In this document: piece by piece, positions 41,731 through 51,833 of the stretch
Layout of the letters: every line of letters starts with the position of its first letter
Numbering within the stretch: position 1 is the stretch's first letter
Assembly: GCA_964396165.1 (NCBI GenBank)
Contig: CAYNEF010000002.1
Span: 52,683 to 116,682 of the forward strand
Direction of reading: 5' to 3'
Length of the DNA: 64,000 nucleotides
Origin: CALCZU01 sp964396165
Lineage (GTDB): Bacteria > Bdellovibrionota > FAC87 > UBA2466
Program-made: the position numbers and the translations under genes
Notes under the pieces: generated by a model
Database searches by the model: none
What the model was told of the DNA's origin: nothing
Seen by the model: only the letters and a program-made list of their open reading frames with translations

Positions 41731-43041
41731 TTACTTTGCGTTAGCTTCCAAAAAATCAAAGATCTGATCGGTAAGTATTTCATCTTTGATTCTCTGCATC
41801 ATCCCTTTGCCAGTAAGGTATTTCTCGGTTTCTTCGACCGTTTTGTTTAACCCTTTGGCCAATTGACTGACGCGATCTTGAAATAAGTTTTCATCGATCT
41901 GAATTTTTTCTTTTACCGCTACTTCTTTCAGTAAAAGGCTGGAACGAACCATGCGTTCTGCACGTTCTCTCACAGATTTCATTTCTTCAGGCTTCATCTG
42001 AGAAAGACTTACGCCCTGGCGCTTTAAATCCTGTTCCATCCATTTAAGAAGAGACTCGGCTTGTTCGTCGACAAGAACCGTTGGAACTTCAAACTTATTG
42101 TTATCGATAAGATAATCAACCATTTCCTGACGCTCGTCGCGCTTTGCTTCTTCTTCTTTGGAGCGCTTCAAGCTGTCTTTGATTTCTTGTTTCAATGTAG
42201 CAACTGTTGCGCCTTCTTTTACCTGAGTTGCAAAATTATCGTCGACTTCAGGCAATACTTTTTTCTTAAGTTCTACGAGCTTCAATTTGAAATTCGCGTC
42301 TTGTCCTTGAAGATCTTTTTCCGAATAATCCTTTGGGAAAGTTTCTGTGACTTGTTTTTCTTCGCCTACAGACATCTCAAGTAATGCTTTTTCAATTTTA
42401 GGAAGCAGTCTATCCGCACCAAGTTCTACAGTGAAAGAAGAAGGATCTTGTTTCTTCGTTGCATCTGAAACTAGTTCGTAACCTACTTCAACGACTGCGA
42501 AAGAACCTTTGTCTGCTTTAGTTGCATCAGAAGGTTCCAATGAAGCCATTCTTTCTCTTAATCCATTTAGTGTATCGTCGATTTCTTTGTCTTCGATTTT
42601 CACTACTTTTTTCTTAAAGGGCATGCCTTTGTAGTTTTTCAATTCGATTTCTGGTTCTACTTCGAATTCAGCTTCGAATGCGAAAGGTTTTCCATCACCA
42701 ATTTCAGTAACGTTGATTTTTGGACGGCTGATTGGCATTAATTTTTTCTGTTCACAAGCTTCGGTGAGACCGGCTTGTAAAAGATGTTCGATAACATCTT
42801 TAGAAATTTCTGCTTTGTATTTTTCTTTGATCATCGTCAAAGGAGCTTTTCCTGGACGGAATCCTGGAAGCTTTGCCATTTTCAAATAGCGGTTTGCTGT
42901 TGAGTGTTCGTGTTTTTTGATGGTGTCTGCATCGAACTCGATGGAGAGTTTTACCTTCGTTGGGCTAACTCTATCCAATTTTTTGATATTAACGTTGTGT
43001 GTGTGGCCATGTTCATCATGGTTATGTTCGGTCGACATCAT
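41731..43041 (-). CDS. tig: Trigger factor with a His-rich N-terminal extension
   Basis: A 436-residue ribosome-bound chaperone and prolyl isomerase. The ribosome-binding signature is YLKMAKLPGFRPGKAPLTMI (G-F-R-x-G-K). The PPIase-type domain is in the middle (DKGSFAVVEVGYEL), and the C-terminal helical arms hold MEQDLKRQGVSLSQM. The first ~16 residues (EHNHDEHGHTHN) are unusually His/Asp/Glu-rich and extend beyond the usual start. GAGG precedes ATGATG at 43041. The extension may bind metal ions, as in SlyD tails. Confidence 0.95.
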   Translation of the reverse strand: MMSTEHNHDEHGHTHNVNIKKLDRVSPTKVKLSIEFDADTIKKHEHSTANRYLKMAKLPGFRPGKAPLTMIKEKYKAEISKDVIEHLLQAGLTEACEQKKLMPISRPKINVTEIGDGKPFAFEAEFEVEPEIELKNYKGMPFKKKVVKIEDKEIDDTLNGLRERMASLEPSDATKADKGSFAVVEVGYELVSDATKKQDPSSFTVELGADRLLPKIEKALLEMSVGEEKQVTETFPKDYSEKDLQGQDANFKLKLVELKKKVLPEVDDNFATQVKEGATVATLKQEIKDSLKRSKEEEAKRDERQEMVDYLIDNNKFEVPTVLVDEQAESLLKWMEQDLKRQGVSLSQMKPEEMKSVRERAERMVRSSLLLKEVAVKEKIQIDENLFQDRVSQLAKGLNKTVEETEKYLTGKGMMQRIKDEILTDQIFDFLEANAK

Positions 43042-43117
43042 CTTTACCTCGTCTATTACTTATAAAAAATTTGGTTATGATTACCACGTGGCATCATAGA
43101 GGACAAGGGGATAAAGC

Positions 43118-43618
43118 TTAGGCTTTTTTGGGAGAATTATCCTGTAAAAACGATAGGATAAATAGGATGGAGACTCCTACAACTATGGCAGAATCGGCTA
43201 CGTTAAAGGCCGGCCAATGGTAGACTTCTTGGTAGTGGAAATCGAGAAAGTCGACTACGAAACCAAGGCGTGTGCGATCAATCAGGTTTCCAATAGCTCC
43301 TGAGTACACAAGGCTAAACGCAAAGAGCGGCCACTTTTGTTCTTTAGGAAGTCTGAGAAGGACGACTGTAATAACGAACAACGCAACAATAGGTACGACT
43401 AAAAAGAAATTATCGCGAAAAACGGCGGGCGAATCCGCTAAAAAGCCGAATGCAGCTCCCTTATTTCTCACATAAGTAAGATCAAAATACCCCGGAAGGA
43501 TGGGTAGGCTTTCTCCCAAGCGGAATTTTTGAAGCGTTAAAATTTTTGTCCACTGATCGATGCTGATAACGGCAAAAAGGGTGGAGAGAAATACCGGAAG
43601 CTTTTGCTTGATGCTCAT
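43118..43618 (-). CDS. lspA: Lipoprotein signal peptidase, second of a tandem pair
   Basis: A 166-residue inner-membrane aspartyl protease with four helices that cleaves the signal peptide of prolipoproteins after lipidation. Conserved motifs: SIDQWTK, VRNKGAAFGFLAD, the catalytic Asp in GAIGNLIDRTRLGFVVDFLDF and the second in FNVADSAIVVG. Its ATG overlaps the stop of the upstream lspA by four bases. The many lipoproteins encoded in this window are its likely substrates. Confidence 0.95.
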   Translation of the reverse strand: MSIKQKLPVFLSTLFAVISIDQWTKILTLQKFRLGESLPILPGYFDLTYVRNKGAAFGFLADSPAVFRDNFFLVVPIVALFVITVVLLRLPKEQKWPLFAFSLVYSGAIGNLIDRTRLGFVVDFLDFHYQEVYHWPAFNVADSAIVVGVSILFILSFLQDNSPKKA

Positions 43619-44109
43619 GTTTTTTGCTCTTCGTGAGTTTGTTTAATGGTACCGAAAAACATCATAGCCACTCCCACGACAATCGACAAATCCGCAACGT
43701 TTAAGGGTGGGAGGTGGTAGGCATCGTTAATATGTACGTCTAGAAAATCGATTACAAAACCGAATTTAAGCCTATCGAGTAAATTTCCAACGGCACCGCC
43801 GAGAATGCAGGTGAGTGCAAGGGAGGTCAGCATTTGCCCGTCCCGCAATTTGATAAAAATGAGAAGAATTAAAATGAGTGCAAAGATAGGAACAGCGATA
43901 AAAAAGATATCTTGCAAGTGGTTGGGAGCTTTTTTGAGTAGTCCAAAAGCAAAACCGTTATTTTCAATCGTCACAAGTCGCAAAAAACCGGGCAGAATTT
44001 CAAACTCATTTGACGTTCCGATAAGCGTTTTCGCTACATATTTAGTTAATTGATCTAACGAGAGCACTAGCCCGCACAAAGAGAACAAAATAAGATATTT
44101 TCGCTTCAC
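43615..44109 (-). CDS. lspA: Lipoprotein signal peptidase, first of a tandem pair
   Basis: A 164-residue paralogue with the same motifs: SLDQLTKYVAKTL, IENNGFAFGLLKK, GAVGNLLDRLKFGFVIDFLDV and LNVADLSIVVG, so both catalytic Asp residues are kept. It diverges strongly from its partner, which rules out a recent duplication or assembly error. Start is GTG at 44109. A near-consensus promoter ends so close to the GTG that the mRNA may have no leader. Two enzymes may split substrates or work at different growth stages. Confidence 0.93.
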   Translation of the reverse strand: MKRKYLILFSLCGLVLSLDQLTKYVAKTLIGTSNEFEILPGFLRLVTIENNGFAFGLLKKAPNHLQDIFFIAVPIFALILILLIFIKLRDGQMLTSLALTCILGGAVGNLLDRLKFGFVIDFLDVHINDAYHLPPLNVADLSIVVGVAMMFFGTIKQTHEEQKT

Positions 44110-44117
44110 AGCAAAGA

Positions 44118-44146
44118 ATTATAGCGCGCCTTTTCGACGGTGTCAG
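44118..44146 (-). promoter_or_regulatory. Strong sigma-70-type promoter of the lspA pair, leaderless arrangement
   Basis: On the minus strand CTGACA (-35, 44141-44146), 17-base spacer, TATAAT (-10, 44118-44123). Only eight bases separate the -10 box from the GTG start at 44109, where transcription would begin, and there is no ribosome site. Confidence 0.7.
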
Positions 44147-44208
44147 TCTCCATTATCCCACGCGCATTTCATGCGGATGCGTTATCGGGTAGAATTGCTG
44201 TAAATCAA

Positions 44209-45765
44209 ATGCAAAAAACTTCACTGAAATTTATCTTAGTCTTGGTAATACTATTCTGTTCGTCCGAATTACATGCTCAAAATTTATGCTCAAGATTGTT
44301 TTCCAGGGTTTTGAGTTTAGTTCGAGTCAACCGAGAACCTGCTGTTCTAAAGAACCTTGCTGTCGTAGCAGATGTCTTACCGGACATTGGTGAGCGCATC
44401 CACGCAGCTGAAACAAAAAAATACTCGACTGAATGGGCGCTCTTTCACCCAGAAGGTAAACCAGCACTCACAAGCCAACAGCAGATTGACATGATGAAAG
44501 AATTCAACATTGCGTTCAATTCAAAACAAGTAGAACAGCAGATACAGAGACTAAAAGCGTGGACACAAAGCCCTGAGCATGCAGTTTTCATTGTGGAAAA
44601 TCTCAAATATTTAGGTAGTAACGCAATACCAGTACTCAAGCAGCTCGTTGCTGAATCGGAATATTTTAAAAACGTTCATCCAGTGAAAAATGGAGAAGAA
44701 GGTCTAGTTACCATTGCATATGACGTAGAGGATCCAGGCGAAGGGTACTCGATGCTCTATAAAACTAAAAACTATACAGATGAGGAGTGGATTGCACTGC
44801 CTTACGAGGAACGAAAAAGACTATTAGCAGACGATTACCTTTCAGTCCCACCCAAAAATATGACTGTCCCCACCGGCTTAAAACCAAAACAACTGGGGAG
44901 ACTCACTTTTGAAAATAGGGATATTTTAGAAGTAAAACACAGATTGTTTGAGATAAGTTCAGCAGAAGTAAAAAAACAACTGCTTGAGATTTTTCAAATT
45001 AAAAAAAATACTCATTCTGCGCATTTGCATCTCGTTTCTGAATTCCCTCGGAACTACGAACACTTGACTTCATTTCTGATATGGAAAAACCAACTGGGGG
45101 AATACCTCGAATATAAAGGCATGGAAGAGGGACTAGTGTCTGACAGATCTCATTTCACAGGCGCAGAGAGTGACAGATCTATTACTGCAAAAAGCTGGTT
45201 GGAAGCTGATAACAAGTTGACGGGACTGGGACTTCGTACATATTCCTACGGAAAAGCTATCTTGCAAGGTCACATAAGAGTCGGTTTGGAGTTTAGAGAC
45301 AGCACCCGTAATCCTGAATTATTGAACCGCTACATGGATGCCGGTATCAAAGATTTACAAACCAGACCATGGGAAAAGGCAAACATACAACCTACCGCTA
45401 GAGGTAGTGCGATAATCAGCACTACAAAATATTTAGCCGACGTGGGATTTTCAAAAGAAGAAACATGGAATTTTACAGATTTACCTTTTTATCTTGTGAA
45501 TGAGGATTTTTCTAGCTTGAAGCATTATAACTTTGAGACGCAAAAATGGCAGACTCCAGATCCTATCGTGCTTGCAAGAATTGAAACTGCAAAAAAGAAT
45601 TTGATAAAACGCATCAGAAATACATTGATTGAATACAGAAAGCACCCAGAGGAAATAGAGGCTGTAACTTATGCCTTAAAACTAGATTTAGTCGATTGGG
45701 CTAAAGAAGCAAAAGTGTCTGAGCTTTTTCCTGAAAGTTCCCGCTATAGCTTAATTCCTCGCTGA
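44209..45765 (+). CDS. Secreted protein of unknown function
   Basis: A 518-residue protein from the ATG at 44209, which starts a signal peptide (TSLKFILVLVILFCSSELHA); an upstream GTG at 44140 would only add a non-signal extension. The mature protein is helical at first (MMKEFNIAFNSKQVEQQIQR). A central part has HSAHLHLVSEF, then SYGKAILQGHIRVGLEFRD and STRNPELLNRYMDAG. The H-x-H and G-x-E-x-R patterns faintly recall amidoligase-type enzymes, but this is weak. It is divergent from the lspA pair. Confidence 0.5.
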   Translation: MQKTSLKFILVLVILFCSSELHAQNLCSRLFSRVLSLVRVNREPAVLKNLAVVADVLPDIGERIHAAETKKYSTEWALFHPEGKPALTSQQQIDMMKEFNIAFNSKQVEQQIQRLKAWTQSPEHAVFIVENLKYLGSNAIPVLKQLVAESEYFKNVHPVKNGEEGLVTIAYDVEDPGEGYSMLYKTKNYTDEEWIALPYEERKRLLADDYLSVPPKNMTVPTGLKPKQLGRLTFENRDILEVKHRLFEISSAEVKKQLLEIFQIKKNTHSAHLHLVSEFPRNYEHLTSFLIWKNQLGEYLEYKGMEEGLVSDRSHFTGAESDRSITAKSWLEADNKLTGLGLRTYSYGKAILQGHIRVGLEFRDSTRNPELLNRYMDAGIKDLQTRPWEKANIQPTARGSAIISTTKYLADVGFSKEETWNFTDLPFYLVNEDFSSLKHYNFETQKWQTPDPIVLARIETAKKNLIKRIRNTLIEYRKHPEEIEAVTYALKLDLVDWAKEAKVSELFPESSRYSLIPR

Positions 45766-45798
45766 AAAATATTGCACAACTCTGCACGTGCAAAGTTG

Positions 45799-46278
45799 TT
45801 ACGGATTCAGCACAACTACAGGACAAGTAATCTGATCTTTGTGATTTTCCATTCCATGTGCGAGTGGACGTGTAGTGAGTTCGCCGGTCGCTACTTTATT
45901 TGCCCATACATCGATAGAAATAGTGTAGGGATAGTGTGGATACGGTGTCTGACCTTCAGTATAAAGTGCCAATGGGATGCCTAATACTGACTTTGTAACT
46001 CCTCCGTCTACATAATGGGTTGAAATTACTTTGCCATCGGGGAAGGAAGTAATTGCCGTAAAATGGGCATTCTTGCCGCCCTTTATCACAGTCAGCTTAG
46101 TCGCGTTTTTCGAATGCCCTGGTTCGCCAAAATAGCAATCTGCTACGACTTCATTTTTATTCGTAAAATCTTGTAGTACCGAAAGTGGAGGAGTTGCATT
46201 GCTCGGTTTTTGCGATTCATTTTTTCCACAACCTAAGACTATAAAAAGAAAACCTAGAACGAATGCTGTTTTTTTCAT
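45799..46278 (-). CDS. Lipoprotein of unknown function
   Basis: A 159-residue protein with signal MKKTAFVLGFLFIVLGC (lipobox VLGC) and a Ser/Asn/Pro linker. The mature domain is beta-rich (AHFTAITSFPDGKVISTHYV, YPYTISIDVWANKVATGE), with a Cys near each end (VVADCYFGE, DQITCPVVV) likely forming a disulfide. No family recognised. The next gene downstream on the same strand is far away. A REP-like motif lies just upstream. Confidence 0.6.
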   Translation of the reverse strand: MKKTAFVLGFLFIVLGCGKNESQKPSNATPPLSVLQDFTNKNEVVADCYFGEPGHSKNATKLTVIKGGKNAHFTAITSFPDGKVISTHYVDGGVTKSVLGIPLALYTEGQTPYPHYPYTISIDVWANKVATGELTTRPLAHGMENHKDQITCPVVVLNP

Positions 46279-46305
46279 GTTGCTGTCTCCTCGTTTAATA
46301 AACCC

Positions 46306-46325
46306 AAAAGGAATGCCATACCTTT
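46306..46325. repeat. Second copy of the GGAATGCC-TACCTTT arm
   Basis: AAAAGGAATGCCATACCTTT matches the right arm of the 35792-35916 element in all but one base over the shared 17-19 bases. A further related arm (GTACCTGGATACCTTTT, about 46409-46425) follows the rho stop. The rho terminator lies between them. Confidence 0.6.
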
Positions 46326-46352
46326 CAAGTAATCATGCCGTATTTTTAGCAT

Positions 46353-46393
46353 AAAAAACCCGCTGTTTCATTTAAGAAACGCGGGCTTTTTCA
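46353..46393 (-). terminator. Rho-gene terminator (bidirectional)
   Basis: Stem AAAAAACCCGC-TGTTTC pairs with GAAAC-GCGGG-CTTTTT around ATTTAA, with A/T runs on both sides, so it can end transcription from either direction. Confidence 0.85.
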
Positions 46394-46426
46394 ATTCTTC
46401 TAATTTGTACCTGGATACCTTTTGGA

Positions 46427-47674
<1,248 letters not shown>

Positions 47675-47853
47675 ATGAACTTCCTTGAATGATTTATTTA
47701 ATTCGGTGAGATTTTCTAGTTTGAAACTATTTCTTGTTTATCAATCTTTGTTTTTAAGCCGTTGAGTTAAGGGTCAACTGACTTCTGGTTTAAAGGACAG
47801 CCTTGACTAGGGGCTGAATCGAACTACTTGGTTTAAAGATTTAAAACGGTACT

Positions 47854-47882
47854 AAACTATGAAAAACTGTGTGGTGTGTCAA
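47854..47882 (-). promoter_or_regulatory. Predicted rho promoter
   Basis: On the minus strand TTGACA (-35, 47877-47882), 17-base spacer, TAGTTT (-10, 47854-47859). It starts directly after the hairpin that follows the cold-shock gene and gives a leader of about 170 bases before rho. Confidence 0.6.
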
Positions 47883-47884
47883 TA

Positions 47885-47910
47885 GGGAGCCTGAAAAAAG
47901 TCAGGCTCCC
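47885..47910 (-). terminator. Hairpin after the cold-shock gene
   Basis: Perfect 10-base arms GGGAGCCTGA and TCAGGCTCCC around a 6-base loop. No T run follows on the minus strand, so it may act as a stabilising 3' end or a weak terminator. Confidence 0.6.
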
Positions 47911-47919
47911 CATGAAAAA

Positions 47920-48132
47920 TCAGGCATTACCTTTAACTTTATTAACGCGTGTAGCCTGTGGCCCTTTGGGCCCGTCGGTCATATCGAATTCAACTTGTTG
48001 ACCTTCGGTTAGGGACTTAAAACCTTCGCCTTCAATAGAAGAAAAGTGCACGAAAACGTCGGCGCCTCCTTCTTGTTCTATGAAGCCGTATCCCTTGTTG
48101 TCATTGAACCATTTTACATAGCCAGTAGGCAT
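47920..48132 (-). CDS. Cold-shock protein (CspA family)
   Basis: A 70-residue OB-fold RNA chaperone. RNP1 is KGYGFIEQ and RNP2 VFVHFSSI; the start MPTGYVKWFN and end VNKVKGNA are typical. A strong ribosome site (GGGAGGA) precedes the ATG. The long upstream leader can fold (see the element at 48152-48222), a hallmark of cold-regulated csp mRNAs. Confidence 0.96.
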   Translation of the reverse strand: MPTGYVKWFNDNKGYGFIEQEGGADVFVHFSSIEGEGFKSLTEGQQVEFDMTDGPKGPQATRVNKVKGNA

Positions 48133-48151
48133 ATTTGTCCTCCCAAAAACA

Positions 48152-48222
48152 CTTTCAAATCAAAATCCATGGTGAGCTATGCCAAAGGCATAGCGGTGCA
48201 GTACTAGTTGTTGATTTGAAAG
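48152..48222 (-). promoter_or_regulatory. Structured 5' leader of the cold-shock gene
   Basis: Outer arms CTTTCAAATCAA (48152-48163) and TTGATTTGAAAG (48211-48222) are exact complements. Inside is a perfect hairpin GCTATGCC-AAA-GGCATAGC (48176-48194). The outer stem ends just before the ribosome-binding site, so refolding could expose or hide it. Confidence 0.6.
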
Positions 48223-48406
48223 CAAATATAAAACCCCACCTTACCCACCAAGGTCGATGATGCTGATGCCTGAACCCTGTGTCAAGCGACTTAATTGACT
48301 AGGAATGTCACTGAGTTATACTTATATATATAGATGTAGTTTCTCAAAGTCTCTTTAAGAATTAATTCAAAAATAAAATAAAACTTTTCATCCTCTTGAG
48401 GCACTC

Positions 48407-50785
48407 ATGTTTTTTGGAAAATCAAGTACCAACGACGCTCATTCCACATCGTTCGATACCAATCCACAAGGTTCTATTCTTGTCGAAGTCGTAAAAATAT
48501 TTTGGATAGCAGCCGCCATTTGTTTACTGATGGCACTGCTCAGTTATTCACCCTCTGATCCCTCGTGGAGTACTTTTTCTACAAAGGCAGAATTCAGTAA
48601 CTGGATGGGTAGAGCAGGAAGTGTGATTTCGGACATTTTATTCCAGCTTTTTGGAATTGCTGCATTCTCAATTGCGGCCGTTTTTGTGCTGATTGGCTTT
48701 ACCGGAAACAAACCCAATTTTACAACACCCGTCCTGTTTCTGTTATCTTTTAGCTCCCTCATCCAGTGTCTTTTCCCTGCGAAATGGACTCCCTGGAATC
48801 TGCCCAATGCCGGGGGCTATATGGGCCGCATGATCATCGCGGCGTTTGAATACCTGACAGGCCCTGTGGGCGCGACCGTACTCAGTGTTTTCTTTGCGGT
48901 AGTCACTACGATCATCGTGTTCCGCTGGAAGCTTGTCAGTTTTGCAACAGCGCTTGTCAAAAAGTCGATGAAGACTCTTTTTGCAGCAACGATCGTCTGG
49001 GGATACGCCTGCGTGCAAAAGTTTAAGGTTCTCTCCGCTAAATTAACTGTGAGAAGAAAACTCGCCACACCAGTGAAGTTTGAAGCCCCACCCGAAGCAA
49101 TCAACCAGTTAACTTCTTTCTCGAGCTCTGTGATGCTCGATAAAAAACAGAAAGTAGCTGCCGCTGCTTCCGAAACGCAATCGCAATATGCAGAAACAAC
49201 TGAAACTGAAGAGACAGATGAAAACGGTATTCCCATCACATTAAACCAAAATGATGAAGACATGCTGAAACTAGTGAATCCGCTGCTGAGTAAGCGCGGA
49301 CCTGTTGATGCAAAGAAAAAACTATTTAGAAAACATTTGAAGTACCAAATGCCAGATCTGAATATGCTTTCTGGAAAAGCAGAATCTAAAACCAAACAGG
49401 TCGATAAGAACTGGTATTTAGAAAAAGCGAATAGCATTGTGCAAAAATTAAAAGATTTTGGTGTCGAAGGGGAAGTCGTCAATATTTCTCCTGGTCCTGT
49501 CATCACCGTGTACGAATTTAAACCTGCAAGTGGCGTGAAAATTAAAGAAATCGCAAATCTCTCTGACGATTTAACACTGGCGCTGAGTGTTCTTTCTGTT
49601 CGTATCGTAGCTCCCATTCCCGGAAAACCAGTCGTCGGAATTGAAATCCCGAGTCCTCATAGAGAAACTGTGTACTTTAAAGATCTCGTTCAAGAAACGC
49701 CGTTTTATAAACCAGAAATTAGAATCCCGTTGGCACTTGGGCGTCTCGCCTCCGGTGAACCTGTCACGGCCGATCTCGCAGCAATGCCGCATCTTCTTGT
49801 CGCAGGAAGTACGGGTACAGGGAAGTCAGTTTTTATCAACACGTTGATTACAAGTCTTCTCTACCGATTCGCCCCCGATCAACTGAAAATGATATTGATC
49901 GATCCGAAAATGGTGGAGTTATCTTTGTATGAAGGCATTCCGCATTTATTATTGCCTGTCGTTGTGGATTCCAAAAAAGCAGCACTCTCTCTCCGTTGGA
50001 CAGTCGATGAAATGGAAAGACGTTACACTCTCATGCACCAATTCGGCGTACGGCATTTAGATGCGTACAATGAAAAGCTAGCCGGTAAAGGTGGAGCGAC
50101 AGAAGAAACACCGTTTCTTCCCTATATCGTTGTTGTGATCGATGAGTATGCAGATTTAATGGCAGTCGCACCAAAAGATGTGGAACTTTCCATCGCACGC
50201 CTCGCGCAAAAAGCAAGAGCCTCGGGAATCCATCTAGTGTGCGCGACTCAGCGTCCGTCTACAGATGTTGTGACAGGAACTATCAAAGCAAACTTCCCGA
50301 GCCGCATTTCTTTCCGCGTGGCTTCTTCTGTCGACTCAAAAACAATTCTCGATAGAACAGGTGCAGATAGACTTCTCGGCCAAGGGGACATGCTTTTTCA
50401 CTCAGCAGGTTTCACCTCTTTAAAACGTATGCAAGGCGCATTTATCACTGATAATGACATTGCAAAAATTGTGGAGTTCTTAAAAGCCCAAGGCGAACCT
50501 GAGTATGATGCGAGAATCATGAAGTCTCTGGAAGACTCTGAAAATCCGGAGAGCGAAGAAAGCAGTTACGGTGGAGGGGACGGAAGTGAAGGCGCAAAGC
50601 TTTATGATCAAGCAGTTCGCCTTGTAACTGAAAAAGGCGAAGCAAGTATCTCTCTCATCCAACGCCATTTAAGAATCGGCTACAACCGTGCTGCCACTCT
50701 CATGGAACAGATGGAAAAAGAAGGCGTAGTCGCCCCGTCATCAGGCAGTTCCAAACGCCGTGCAGTCATTGCAAGCCAGCTGTAG
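48407..50785 (+). CDS. ftsK: DNA translocase FtsK/SpoIIIE family
   Basis: A 792-residue chromosome pump acting at the division septum. There are four N-terminal membrane helices (residues ~20-190), a short linker, then the alpha/beta motor with Walker A AGSTGTGKSVFINTL and Walker B VVVIDEYADLM. A C-terminal gamma winged helix (KGEASISLIQRHLRIGYNRAATLMEQMEKEG runs through it) reads KOPS sites. The linker is short compared with E. coli. The last 21 residues are re-encoded in a separate copy at 54063-54128. Confidence 0.96.
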   Translation: MFFGKSSTNDAHSTSFDTNPQGSILVEVVKIFWIAAAICLLMALLSYSPSDPSWSTFSTKAEFSNWMGRAGSVISDILFQLFGIAAFSIAAVFVLIGFTGNKPNFTTPVLFLLSFSSLIQCLFPAKWTPWNLPNAGGYMGRMIIAAFEYLTGPVGATVLSVFFAVVTTIIVFRWKLVSFATALVKKSMKTLFAATIVWGYACVQKFKVLSAKLTVRRKLATPVKFEAPPEAINQLTSFSSSVMLDKKQKVAAAASETQSQYAETTETEETDENGIPITLNQNDEDMLKLVNPLLSKRGPVDAKKKLFRKHLKYQMPDLNMLSGKAESKTKQVDKNWYLEKANSIVQKLKDFGVEGEVVNISPGPVITVYEFKPASGVKIKEIANLSDDLTLALSVLSVRIVAPIPGKPVVGIEIPSPHRETVYFKDLVQETPFYKPEIRIPLALGRLASGEPVTADLAAMPHLLVAGSTGTGKSVFINTLITSLLYRFAPDQLKMILIDPKMVELSLYEGIPHLLLPVVVDSKKAALSLRWTVDEMERRYTLMHQFGVRHLDAYNEKLAGKGGATEETPFLPYIVVVIDEYADLMAVAPKDVELSIARLAQKARASGIHLVCATQRPSTDVVTGTIKANFPSRISFRVASSVDSKTILDRTGADRLLGQGDMLFHSAGFTSLKRMQGAFITDNDIAKIVEFLKAQGEPEYDARIMKSLEDSENPESEESSYGGGDGSEGAKLYDQAVRLVTEKGEASISLIQRHLRIGYNRAATLMEQMEKEGVVAPSSGSSKRRAVIASQL

Positions 50786-50822
50786 TTTTTTCTAAAAAAA
50801 CCTGCTAATACTCCCGGCCATT

Positions 50823-51194
50823 ATGGCAAATGAAAGTATTCAGGAATTAGAAGAAATTTTAAACACAAACTCCAAAGGTTTAACTAAACTCACTTCAAAA
50901 AAAATGTTCGGGTGTTATGCGCTTTGGGTAAATGAAAATGTATTTGCACTCGTGTGGAAAAAAGGCCGCTTGGGAGTAAAACTTCCAGTGGAAGATTCCT
51001 ACAATAAATTGATGGGTGTCGATGGGGCTGAACCGTGGAAAGCGGGTCCTATGACAATGGCTCACTGGGTTTTATTACCCGTAGATTACCATTCCAAAGG
51101 CGCGCAAGTTAAAAAGTGGCTGGCTCTTGCACACAAAGAATGTTCGACTCTTGTGAAGAAAAAACCAGCCACAAAGAAATCCAAGAAAAAATAG
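50823..51194 (+). CDS. TfoX N-terminal-domain protein
   Basis: A 123-residue protein with the TfoX/Sxy N-domain pattern: LTSKKMFGCYALWVNENVFA, then LVWKKGRLGVKLP and MAHWVLLPVDYH. The tail is Lys-rich (KKPATKKSKKK). The TfoX C-terminal domain, needed for competence activation in gammaproteobacteria, is absent. It is the first gene after ftsK, inside the segment bounded by the duplicated ftsK end. Confidence 0.7.
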   Translation: MANESIQELEEILNTNSKGLTKLTSKKMFGCYALWVNENVFALVWKKGRLGVKLPVEDSYNKLMGVDGAEPWKAGPMTMAHWVLLPVDYHSKGAQVKKWLALAHKECSTLVKKKPATKKSKKK

Positions 51195-51284
51195 TTTCTT
51201 ATTGTACTGCTACGATATTGCTTAAAGGATTACTCCCCAGTTTTTGCGGATTGGTCTCTAATGCATACAAGAACTGTAGCTTGG

Positions 51285-51821
51285 TTAGAATTGGTAACCT
51301 AATCCAGTGGTGAGGCCCAAAGCGCCAAATTTATTTTCAGGTCCGAATGCCTTCACATACTGAGTAGACACATTCGCAAAGAGCCCCTTTATGATGGTGA
51401 TATCTACGCCCGAGACCAGACCCGCCGCTGGACGCGTAAAGTCTACTGTTGGCAGAAGTGGGTATTGATCGTGGACAGAAATAAGTCCTAGAATCAAGCC
51501 TGCATACAGATGGATGCGCTCATAATCCAGTCCAAACTGAGGCGTTATTCCTGCGACATAAACTTGAGAACCTGCAGCTAAGAACACTCTTTGAGCAGTA
51601 ACTCCGATATCGACATGGTCTACCAGCCTAAAAGTAAAATCTAAGCCCGCAGTTTCTTCATCGATATCGTTGGTCACAACAGTACGATACCCAGTGAAGT
51701 AGGTGTAACCGTATTTTGCGCGCACCTTAAATCTTGCAATACTTGCCTCGTCATTTTCGGCTAGTGCTAAAACTGAGAGAAGGCAAAGCAGTGACGTTAA
51801 TAACAAAGTAAATGATTTCAT
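51285..51821 (-). CDS. Predicted outer-membrane beta-barrel protein
   Basis: A 178-residue protein with signal peptide (FTLLLTSLLCLLSVLALA). Alternating amphipathic strands (KYGYTYFTGYRTVV, GLDFTFRLVDHVDIGVTAQRV split, GLFANVSTQYVKAFG) and a terminal Phe (TTGLGYQF) are typical of outer-membrane barrels. It starts 12 bases after the stop of the metzincin gene, so the two are one transcript. Confidence 0.65.
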   Translation of the reverse strand: MKSFTLLLTSLLCLLSVLALAENDEASIARFKVRAKYGYTYFTGYRTVVTNDIDEETAGLDFTFRLVDHVDIGVTAQRVFLAAGSQVYVAGITPQFGLDYERIHLYAGLILGLISVHDQYPLLPTVDFTRPAAGLVSGVDITIIKGLFANVSTQYVKAFGPENKFGALGLTTGLGYQF

Positions 51822-51833
51822 GTTTAGTTCCTT

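Noticed and set aside
43118..44109. Tandem lspA as an assembly duplication
   Set aside because: The two proteins differ at most positions outside catalytic motifs, so it is a true paralogue pair.
48817..49617. 266-residue minus-strand frame over ftsK
   Set aside because: It is the antisense shadow of the FtsK linker and motor; Ser/Thr/Phe-rich composition is typical of such shadows.
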